Part shown: one piece after another, positions 1-4,953 of the stretch
Numbering within the stretch: the stretch's first letter is position 1
Layout: each line of letters starts with the position of its first letter
Assembly (NCBI GenBank): GCA_964644525.1
Contig: CAZXWC010000083.1
Coordinates: 1 to 6,853 of the forward strand
DNA length: 6,853 bases
From: BM714 sp964644525
Lineage (GTDB): Bacteria > Bacillota > Clostridia > Peptostreptococcales > BM714
Direction of reading: 5' to 3'
The notes under the pieces: generated by a model
Told to the model about the DNA's origin: nothing
Seen by the model: the letters and a program-made list of their open reading frames with translations, nothing else
Databases searched by the model: none
Program-made: the position numbers and the translations under genes

Positions 1-55
1 GAGCAACGGCCTTCTAAGCCGTGCGTCCGGGGTTCGAATCCCTGTGGGCACGCCA
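1..55 (+). tRNA. tRNA-Arg (anticodon TCT), 5' end outside the window
   Basis: Only the part from the 3' half of the D stem onward is present. The anticodon stem ACGGC/GCCGT (6-10/18-22) closes the seven-base loop CTTCTAA, which puts anticodon TCT at 13-15; it reads AGA. The T arm (28-44) has the normal TTCGAAT loop. The acceptor 3' strand TGGGCAC (45-51) is followed by discriminator G52 and an encoded CCA at 53-55. About 20 bases at the 5' end (acceptor strand and start of the D arm) lie before the window, so the full acceptor pairing cannot be checked. It is the first of three closely spaced tRNA genes. Confidence 0.93.
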
Positions 56-68
56 AAATATTCTATTT

Positions 69-157
69 GGAGAGGTATCGAAGTGGTCATAACGGGGCGG
101 TCTCGAAAACCGTTTGGGCGCAAGCCCACGTGGGTTCGAATCCCACCCTCTCCGCCA
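69..157 (+). tRNA. tRNA-Ser (anticodon CGA)
   Basis: A complete class II tRNA. The acceptor stem pairs GGAGAGG (69-75) with CCTCTCC (147-153), followed by discriminator G154 and encoded CCA at 155-157. The anticodon stem GCGGT/ACCGT (97-101/109-113) closes loop CTCGAAA, giving anticodon CGA at 104-106, which reads UCG. The long variable arm (roughly 114-130) forms a GGGC/GCCC hairpin, as expected for serine tRNA. It starts 13 bases after tRNA-Arg, so the cluster is probably one transcript. Confidence 0.96.
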
Positions 158-162
158 TATTT

Positions 163-238
163 GCCCAGATAGCTCAGTCGGTAGAGCAGGGGACTGAAAA
201 TCCCCGTGTCGGTGGTTCGATTCCGCCTCTGGGCACCA
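163..238 (+). tRNA. tRNA-Phe (anticodon GAA)
   Basis: A complete class I tRNA. The acceptor stem pairs GCCCAGA (163-169) with TCTGGGC (228-234), followed by discriminator A235 and encoded CCA at 236-238. The D stem is GCTC/GAGC. The anticodon stem GGGGA/TCCCC (189-193/201-205) closes loop CTGAAAA, giving anticodon GAA at 196-198. It lies five bases after tRNA-Ser and is the last gene of the cluster, just before a terminator. Confidence 0.96.
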
Positions 239-241
239 CTG

Positions 242-277
242 AAACCTGATTCTTAATGAATCAGGTTTTTTGTTTTT
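242..277 (+). terminator. Intrinsic terminator of the tRNA cluster
   Basis: A perfect 11-bp stem, AAACCTGATTC (242-252) with GAATCAGGTTT (258-268), closes a five-base loop TTAAT. A T-rich tract runs from 266 to 277, broken by a single G at 272. It begins four bases after the CCA end of tRNA-Phe. Confidence 0.92.
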
Positions 278-321
278 AAGGCTCAATATTTAGGGTTTTG
301 TATAAAAATAATAACTATAAA

Positions 322-330
322 TGGTATAAT
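322..330 (+). promoter_or_regulatory. Extended -10 promoter for the YdcZ-type gene
   Basis: TGG followed by TATAAT at 325-330 is a perfect extended -10 element (TGnTATAAT). No good -35 box sits at 17-base spacing; TTGTAT at 298-303 is 21 bases away. This fits an extended -10 promoter that does not need a strong -35. Transcription would start near 337, leaving an 18-base leader that contains the ribosome binding site. The element lies downstream of the tRNA terminator, so the next gene has its own transcript. Confidence 0.65.
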
Positions 331-339
331 CAATATGTG

Positions 340-348
340 AAAGGAGGG
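340..348 (+). promoter_or_regulatory. Ribosome binding site that sets the start at 355
   Basis: AAAGGAGGG is a near-perfect Shine-Dalgarno sequence six bases before ATG 355. An out-of-frame ATG at 350 is too close to use it. A start near 298 would lie upstream of the predicted transcription start and has no such site. Confidence 0.85.
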
Positions 349-354
349 AATGGC

Positions 355-801
355 ATGGTAGCAATGGGACTTGTTATGGCACTTGCAGCAGGCATTTTCA
401 TAGCGCTTCAGGGAAATATAAACGCTTTGGTTGCATCCCAGACCAGCATATACACGGTGATACTTATACCGGTTCTTTCACAGATGGTAATTCTTACTGC
501 CCTGCTTATTGCAAAACGGGAATATGTAATAGGAGTTTTAAAAATTGCAAAAGTTGAATACGGAATAGCTTTACTTGTTTTTTCAGCCATTCTTGGACTG
601 GGAATAATGGCCACCATTACTTTTTCGATAATGGAAATAGGCCCCCTGATTGCTTTCACAACGGTTATTTTCAGCCAGTTGTTTGCATCGATGTTCATAG
701 AGCATTTTGGACTCATAGGGGTTGCGCAAAACAACATATCCCCTTTCAGGATATTAGGCTTGTTTTTAATGCTGATTGCTGTAAAGCTTTTCTACATGTG
801 A
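355..801 (+). CDS. YdcZ/DUF606-type DMT-superfamily membrane protein
   Basis: This 148-residue, very hydrophobic protein fits the DMT_YdcZ (DUF606) family, small five-helix members of the drug/metabolite transporter superfamily that are usually about 140-150 residues long. Likely membrane helices lie near residues 4-22, 33-53, 69-89, 92-115 and 131-147. Family-like features are the N-terminal helix ending in ALQGNINA and the last helix, which follows the polar segment at 124-132. Family members are annotated as putative exporters, but the substrate is generally unknown and nothing here reveals one. Single five-helix proteins of this type probably pair to form a ten-helix transporter; that is inference, and no partner is in view. 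The start at ATG 355 is chosen because it follows a strong SD and lies downstream of the promoter. The gene sits alone between the tRNA terminator and cdaA, with no evident functional link to either. Confidence 0.8.
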   Translation: MVAMGLVMALAAGIFIALQGNINALVASQTSIYTVILIPVLSQMVILTALLIAKREYVIGVLKIAKVEYGIALLVFSAILGLGIMATITFSIMEIGPLIAFTTVIFSQLFASMFIEHFGLIGVAQNNISPFRILGLFLMLIAVKLFYM

Positions 802-815
802 TGCAAGAAATTGCA
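802..815. promoter_or_regulatory. Fourth TGCAA-N4-TTGCA palindrome (orphan activator-type site)
   Basis: TGCAA-GAAA-TTGCA begins immediately after the TGA stop of the YdcZ-type gene. It has the same ten fixed bases and four-base spacer as the three sites upstream of buk. I find no sigma-54 promoter (GG and GC 12 bases apart) between it and cdaA. Flanking A801 and T816 extend the arms to 6 bp around a GAAA loop, so a weak RNA hairpin is the alternative, but no proper T tract follows. That it binds the same regulator is inferred only from sequence identity. Confidence 0.45.
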
Positions 816-830
816 TATTTAATAAATTTG

Positions 831-842
831 TAACAATTGTTA
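831..842. repeat. 12-bp perfect palindrome upstream of cdaA
   Basis: TAACAATTGTTA reads identically on both strands and lies 75 bases before the cdaA start. It could be an operator or chance in AT-rich DNA. The rest of the 115-base interval 802-916 has no gene. Weak promoter-like pieces exist, such as TTGTTA at 837-842 and GATATT at 860-865 with 17-base spacing, but none is convincing. I see no riboswitch or terminator there. Confidence 0.3.
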
Positions 843-903
843 TATTGCTAAAAGGATTTGATATTAGTAAAATTTAAGTAAGGACATTAAATTATAAAAA
901 ATC

Positions 904-910
904 AGGGGTG
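904..910 (+). promoter_or_regulatory. Ribosome binding site that decides the cdaA start
   Basis: AGGGGTG at 904-910 is the only SD-like sequence before cdaA. It overlaps GTG 908 and lies too close to TTG 911 to serve either. Eight bases separate AGGGG from TTG 917, which is normal spacing, so TTG 917 is the best start. Confidence 0.65.
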
Positions 911-916
911 TTGGTT

Positions 917-1738
917 TTGGATCAAATAATTGAATCTGTTTCAAACATAGGAATAAGAGATTTAATAGATATGGCCATAATAGCTTATGTATTCTATAAA
1001 GTCCTGATGCTCATAAGGGAAACGAGGGCGGAACAGCTTCTCAAGGGTATTGCGTTTTTGCTGATTGCCACAAAGCTTAGCGAATGGTCTGGACTTTATG
1101 TCACCACATATCTTTTAAAGAATACTGTGACGCTTGGACTTATAGCCTTGCTCATTGTTTTTCAACCAGAGCTTAGGCGTGCTTTGGAATATCTGGGGCG
1201 AAGCAAGCTTGTAGCCAAGTCAATTGTAGAGATAAAGGATGAGGAAGTGAAGGACCGCATAGATGAAATCGTCAGTGCGGCGGCTTCTCTTTCCCGGCAA
1301 AAAATTGGAGCACTAATTATACTTGAAAGGGAAACAGGAATAAATGATGTTATAGAAACAGGTACAAAAATAGAGGCTAGAATTTCAAGCAGCCTTTTGA
1401 TAAACATATTTTTCCCAAATAGTCCCCTTCATGACGGAGCGGTAATTATAAGGGAAGACCGAATAATGGCGGCTGGGTGTTTTTTGCCTTTGTCTGAAAA
1501 TTCGGGCCTCAGCAAGGACTTGGGTACCAGACACAGAGCGGGTTTGGGTATTACTGAGACGACCGATGCGGTTGTCATAATCGTTTCAGAGGAAACCGGA
1601 GCGATTTCGGTTGCCAGGGAAGGCAAGCTTTCGAGATTTTTGGATACCGACACACTTTCAGGACTTTTGAAGGATTTGTATAAAACGGATGATAATCTTA
1701 GTCTTATAAAGTTGAAATGGAGGACTAAAGATGAGTAA
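917..1738 (+). CDS. cdaA: Membrane diadenylate cyclase CdaA (DacA)
   Basis: CdaA condenses two ATP into cyclic di-AMP, the second messenger that controls potassium and osmolyte uptake and cell-wall balance in Firmicutes. From TTG 917 the protein has 273 residues, typical of the family. Three N-terminal membrane helices fall near residues 14-34, 41-58 and 70-85, followed by the cytoplasmic DAC domain from about residue 95. Both catalytic signatures are intact: DGA in PLHDGAVII (173-175) and RHR in GTRHRAG (205-207). The charged C-terminal tail is also typical. The frame is open to GTG 908 (276 residues), but the SD position favours 917, so the start codon is a rare TTG. The last eight bases overlap cdaR, indicating translational coupling. 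CdaA-type cyclases are membrane-bound partners of CdaR. Identity is very secure; the exact start is less so. Confidence 0.96.
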   Translation: MDQIIESVSNIGIRDLIDMAIIAYVFYKVLMLIRETRAEQLLKGIAFLLIATKLSEWSGLYVTTYLLKNTVTLGLIALLIVFQPELRRALEYLGRSKLVAKSIVEIKDEEVKDRIDEIVSAAASLSRQKIGALIILERETGINDVIETGTKIEARISSSLLINIFFPNSPLHDGAVIIREDRIMAAGCFLPLSENSGLSKDLGTRHRAGLGITETTDAVVIIVSEETGAISVAREGKLSRFLDTDTLSGLLKDLYKTDDNLSLIKLKWRTKDE

Positions 1739-2990
1739 ATTTCTGAAGGGGTTTTGGAACTATACAAATTTTTCCAACAATACGACGCTTAAAATAGTTT
1801 CGGTGGTTTTTTCAATAATGTTTTGGTTTTATGTAATGGGAGATATTAATCCGGAACTGACAAGCGCCATTGAAAATGTAGATGTTGAGCTTTTGAACAC
1901 AGAGGAATTGGCGCAATCGGGTCTTGTCATGATAGGACAGAAAGACTACACGGTAAATGTTGAGATAAGAGGCAGGAGAAATGATGTTTACATGGTTGCA
2001 TCTGAGGATGTAAAGATAAGTGCGGATGTTATGGGCTTTAAAGCGGGAAAAAACAGTGTGCCTCTTGATATTTCCGTCCCATCATCAGTGAATCTTGTGA
2101 ATTTTACCCCCAAGCAAATAAAGATTGAACTTGATAGGGTTGTTCAAAAGCAAAAATCAGTTGAAATAATAAGATCAAACACCCATATTGAAGGCTTTAT
2201 GACTGAATCGCCAAAAGCCGAAATAGAAGAGGTGCTTGTTGCCGGACCCGAATCGTTAGTTAATGATGTTGAAAAGGTTATAGGTGAAATAGACGTGGGA
2301 GGACTTACCGAATCTGTTTCGCAGAATGTGCCTTTAAGGGCTATTGACGAGGAAGGCAACGAGGTAGCCGGAGTATCGCTGGGTCAAAGGTATACGAAAG
2401 TGTATTTGCCTGTTTACCGATTTGAAAGCTTTGAAATTGTTCCGGATATAATAGGTGAAGTTGAAAACAACTATAAAGTGGTGTCGGTTTCTGTTGTTCC
2501 CGAATCGATCCAGATTCAGGGTGACGCTAAAGATATAGAACTTGTAGAGAATATAAAGACGGAAGCGATTGATATAACAGGTCTCGCGGAATCTTTTGAA
2601 GTCGATGTTCCCGTAATAATGTCGAATTCGCTTTTGCCTTCATACATGAGCGGTCCTGTAAAAGTAAATGTGCAAATTCAACAGCTAAAGACAAAAGAAT
2701 TGAAAATAAGTTCAGACTCTATAGTTATAGAAAATCTTGAAAACGGACTGGCTACCAATTTGCCGGAAAAGGATACGGACATAATAGTCAGGATAAGTGA
2801 TTTGGAAAGTCTTATTGACAATGTTAATACTTCGGAAGTGAATCTTTATGTCGACTTGCAAGGTTTGGGCAAGGGGATACATGAGGTTGAAATATTCAGT
2901 GAGGAAAATGAATACGCTGGGTTTGAAATAATCACGCCTTCCATAGAAATTGAAATATCCGAAGAGCCGGAAAACGGTGATGAAGAATAG
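1731..2990 (+). CDS. cdaR: YbbR-domain protein CdaR, regulator of CdaA
   Basis: The protein has 419 residues: a short cytoplasmic N-terminus, one membrane anchor near residues 19-37 (the LKIVSVVFSIMFWFYV region, matching the family's conserved N-terminal helix), and an extracytoplasmic part made of beta-rich YbbR repeats. I divide it into about four repeats, near 43-136, 143-228, 233-317 and 322-409. The internal similarity is recognisable as alternating V-x-I strand patterns and LxGL/ITGL-type turns. In several Firmicutes CdaR binds CdaA through the membrane and changes its activity, so it may carry an outside signal to c-di-AMP synthesis. The ATG overlaps the end of cdaA by eight bases and has SD GGAGG at 1719-1723, seven bases upstream. 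The C-terminus is a short acidic tail (EEPENGDEE). glmM, the usual next gene in bacilli, does not follow. Confidence 0.93.
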   Translation: MSKFLKGFWNYTNFSNNTTLKIVSVVFSIMFWFYVMGDINPELTSAIENVDVELLNTEELAQSGLVMIGQKDYTVNVEIRGRRNDVYMVASEDVKISADVMGFKAGKNSVPLDISVPSSVNLVNFTPKQIKIELDRVVQKQKSVEIIRSNTHIEGFMTESPKAEIEEVLVAGPESLVNDVEKVIGEIDVGGLTESVSQNVPLRAIDEEGNEVAGVSLGQRYTKVYLPVYRFESFEIVPDIIGEVENNYKVVSVSVVPESIQIQGDAKDIELVENIKTEAIDITGLAESFEVDVPVIMSNSLLPSYMSGPVKVNVQIQQLKTKELKISSDSIVIENLENGLATNLPEKDTDIIVRISDLESLIDNVNTSEVNLYVDLQGLGKGIHEVEIFSEENEYAGFEIITPSIEIEISEEPENGDEE

Positions 2991-3012
2991 TCGTTTTGCT
3001 TTTGAAAGTTTG

Positions 3013-3019
3013 AGAGGTG
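3013..3019 (+). promoter_or_regulatory. Ribosome binding site that decides the regulator start
   Basis: AGAGGTG lies six bases before ATG 3026. GTG 3017 is in frame but is part of this SD sequence, so it is unlikely to be the start. Confidence 0.75.
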
Positions 3020-3025
3020 CTTGAT

Positions 3026-4753
3026 ATGAAAAAAGAAATGGAAGTAATAATTGATTCTACGCATGATGCCATGATTGCGGTAGACAAATCCGGAACAATA
3101 ACATTGTTCAATAAGGCAGCCCAAAGATTGACCAAAATCGCTTATGAGGATGCTATGGGAAAGCACGTAGAAGGAGTCATATTAAATACCAGGCTTCCAT
3201 ATATATTGAAAACCGGGAAATCCGAGCTTAACCGAAAACAGCCTCTCAGAGATATAAACATAATAACAAACCGAATGCCGGTAAAAAATGAAAAGGGTGA
3301 AATTATAGGCGCTGTTGCCGTCTTCAGGGATATAACAGAAGTTCTGGAGCTTGGATCGCAGGTGACGACGTTGAAGGAAATGACCAGCATGTTCAAGGGG
3401 ATTTTCGATTCTACTCACGACGCAATATCAGTTGTTGACCAGGAAGGTTTCGGGGTTTTGGTTAACAGGGCATATACAAAGGTTACCGGTCTTACGAATA
3501 CCGACGTAATGGGAAAGCATTGCACTGTAGATATAGCCGAAGGAGAGAGCATTCATCTAAAAGTGTTGGAAATGGGCAAATCCATAATGGGCGAAAGAAT
3601 GCTTGTGGGGCCTAACAGAAGAGAGGTTGTGGTTGATGCCGCTCCCATAGTGATAAATGGTCAGCTAAAGGGAAGCGTTGCAGTAATTCATGACTTTACG
3701 GAAATCAAGCGGCTAACGAACGAGCTTGACCAGGCCAAAAGCATAATACGCAAACTTGAGGCAAAATACACATTTGAAGATATAATAGGAGAACATGTGC
3801 GAATAAATGATGCCATTAACAAGGCTAAAATTGCCGCTGCTACGCCGGCTACAGTGATATTGAGGGGAGAGAGCGGAACGGGTAAAGAGCTTTTCGCACA
3901 CGCCATACACAACGCAAGTGAAAGAAAATATTCCCAATTCGTCAAAGTGAATTGCGCATCAATCAATGAAAATCTTTTGGAAAGCGAATTGTTCGGATAT
4001 GAGGAAGGTGCTTTCACCGGAGCGGCCAAGGGCGGCAGAATCGGCCTTTTCGAGAGAGCTAACGGTGGAACAATATTTCTTGATGAAATCGGGGAAATAA
4101 GCATGGGTACCCAGGTCAAGATTTTGAGAGTGCTTCAGGAAAAGGAAATAATCAGGGTGGGCGGAAACAAATCTATAGCCATCGATGTCAGAATTCTTGC
4201 CGCAACCAATAAGAATCTGGAAAAAGCGGTTTCAAAGGGACAATTCAGGGAGGACCTTTATTACAGGCTTAACGTAATACCTGTAGTTATTCCCCCTTTG
4301 AGGGAACGCAAAAGCGACATCCGAAAACTTGTAAAGAATTTCATGCGAAAATTCAACCAGGAATATGGGCGACTTGCAATGGATATTTCTCCGGAAGCCC
4401 TCGAAATACTCGAATTGTATGACTGGCCGGGGAACATAAGGGAATTGGAAAATGTAATCGGCCGTGCCATGATAAGCATGGTATCCAACGAAAGCATAAT
4501 AAAATCATATCACCTTCCGCAGTTAATCGAAGAAGCGGTTCATTCCAAGGTTGCGCTTTTGAAAGAGCAGCCTTCCGAAATCGGCAAGATGGGAAAACTT
4601 GCAGACAGGATGGATGCTTTTGAAAGAAATTACATATTGAGAATTTTAGAGGTAAATGAAGGAAACAGAAAGAAAACAGCTGGAGACTTGGGAATTTCAC
4701 TCAGAAGCCTATATTACAAGCTTGAAAAATACGGCTTGAACCAAGTGCAATAA
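3026..4753 (+). CDS. Sigma-54 enhancer-binding protein, PAS-PAS-AAA+-Fis (BkdR-like)
   Basis: This 575-residue activator of RNA polymerase carrying sigma-54 (SigL/RpoN) uses ATP hydrolysis to open promoters. Two PAS sensory domains (about 2-107 and 122-229) both begin with an [IF]-DSTHDA motif and share MGKH, suggesting an internal duplication. A helical linker (230-248) leads to the AAA+ core, which has Walker A GESGTGKE (281-288), the sigma-54-contacting loop GAFTGA (328-333), Walker B with FLDE (351-354), and the R-EDLYYRLNV segment near 408-417. The C-terminus (about 532-572) is a Fis-type HTH containing NRKKTAGDLGISLRSLYYKL. There is no phosphoreceiver domain, so it probably answers to a small molecule or redox signal rather than a histidine kinase. 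The gene lies 35 bases after cdaR and just before a sigma-54 promoter serving buk-ptb, which it very probably controls, as BkdR does for ptb/buk in B. subtilis. Its stop codon lies within the first candidate binding site. Confidence 0.93.
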   Translation: MKKEMEVIIDSTHDAMIAVDKSGTITLFNKAAQRLTKIAYEDAMGKHVEGVILNTRLPYILKTGKSELNRKQPLRDINIITNRMPVKNEKGEIIGAVAVFRDITEVLELGSQVTTLKEMTSMFKGIFDSTHDAISVVDQEGFGVLVNRAYTKVTGLTNTDVMGKHCTVDIAEGESIHLKVLEMGKSIMGERMLVGPNRREVVVDAAPIVINGQLKGSVAVIHDFTEIKRLTNELDQAKSIIRKLEAKYTFEDIIGEHVRINDAINKAKIAAATPATVILRGESGTGKELFAHAIHNASERKYSQFVKVNCASINENLLESELFGYEEGAFTGAAKGGRIGLFERANGGTIFLDEIGEISMGTQVKILRVLQEKEIIRVGGNKSIAIDVRILAATNKNLEKAVSKGQFREDLYYRLNVIPVVIPPLRERKSDIRKLVKNFMRKFNQEYGRLAMDISPEALEILELYDWPGNIRELENVIGRAMISMVSNESIIKSYHLPQLIEEAVHSKVALLKEQPSEIGKMGKLADRMDAFERNYILRILEVNEGNRKKTAGDLGISLRSLYYKLEKYGLNQVQ

Positions 4754-4759
4754 ATTGCA
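4746..4759. promoter_or_regulatory. Activator-type site 1, TGCAA-N4-TTGCA
   Basis: TGCAA-TAAA-TTGCA overlaps the last codons and the TAA stop (4751-4753) of the regulator gene. Its centre is about 170 bases upstream of the predicted sigma-54 start point. Site 3 is 43 bases further on, close to four helical turns, so sites 1 and 3 would lie on about the same face of the DNA. Confidence 0.75.
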
Positions 4760-4770
4760 AAATAAATAAG

Positions 4771-4790
4771 CAGTGCAATTTATTGCACTG
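4771..4790. promoter_or_regulatory. Activator-type site 2, extended 9-bp-arm palindrome
   Basis: CAGTGCAAT-TT-ATTGCACTG is a perfect inverted repeat with 9-bp arms. The core TGCAA-TTTA-TTGCA is at 4774-4787. It is the most extended of the sites and so may be the strongest. Its centre is about 142 bases upstream of the predicted start point, in the normal range for sigma-54 enhancers. Confidence 0.8.
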
Positions 4791-4802
4791 CAAAAAATTG
4801 CA
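4789..4802. promoter_or_regulatory. Activator-type site 3, TGCAA-N4-TTGCA
   Basis: TGCAA-AAAA-TTGCA has its centre 15 bases after that of site 2, and its first two bases are the last two of the extended site 2. The centre is about 127 bases upstream of the predicted start point. Clustered sites of this kind favour assembly of the activator oligomer. Confidence 0.77.
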
Positions 4803-4854
4803 CATCCAGGAGTTTGATGGCTACATTCAATTTGATAATCAGCCGAAAGGCTTG

Positions 4855-4896
4855 AAAATGAAGGATTCTTTAAAAAATCCTTCATTTTATTTTTTT
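4855..4896 (+). terminator. Intrinsic terminator of the regulator transcript
   Basis: A perfect 13-bp stem, AAAATGAAGGATT (4855-4867) with AATCCTTCATTTT (4876-4888), closes an eight-base loop. A T-rich tract continues to 4896. A small AGCC-GAAA-GGCT hairpin (4841-4852) lies just upstream. The terminator ends transcription from the cdaA/cdaR/regulator side before buk. Its T tract runs straight into the -24 box of the sigma-54 promoter. Confidence 0.92.
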
Positions 4897-4911
4897 GGCA
4901 TAATAATTGCA
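4895..4911 (+). promoter_or_regulatory. Sigma-54 (-24/-12) promoter of buk-ptb
   Basis: TTGGCAT-AATAA-TTGCA matches the consensus TTGGCAC-N5-TTGCA except for one base. The invariant GG (4897-4898) and GC (4909-4910) have the required spacing, with G4898 at -24 and C4910 at -12. This predicts a start near A4922 and a leader of about 32 bases. The clustered upstream palindromes and the adjacent sigma-54 activator gene support it. Confidence 0.92.
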
Positions 4912-4953
4912 ACTATAAACTAATGGAATAATTATTGACAGGGAGGAAAAACA

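Noticed and set aside
14..286. Open frames on both strands across the tRNA genes, with SNPR-type repeated peptides
   Set aside because: These are the usual spurious translations of tRNA T arms. The tRNA structures explain the DNA completely.
298..354. Upstream extension of the YdcZ-type protein by 19 residues
   Set aside because: It would lie across the extended -10 promoter and the SD, is polar and rich in N/Y/K, and has no ribosome binding site of its own.
816..916. Search for a sigma-54 promoter serving cdaA near the orphan motif
   Set aside because: No GG and GC pair has the required spacing. GG at 854-855 and 882-883 have no GC 12 bases on.
4746..4802. Clustered TGCAA/TTGCA repeats as a CRISPR or tandem-repeat array
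   Set aside because: There are only three short palindromes with unequal spacing (28 and 15 bases) and no spacers. Regulator sites explain them better.
4808..4822. AGGAGTTTGATGGCT resembles the start of 16S rRNA
   Set aside because: The match is short and imperfect and nothing around it resembles rRNA. It is taken as coincidence.
4709..4912. Minus-strand open frame across the buk control region
   Set aside because: It runs through the terminator and promoter, has no convincing SD and no recognisable protein features.
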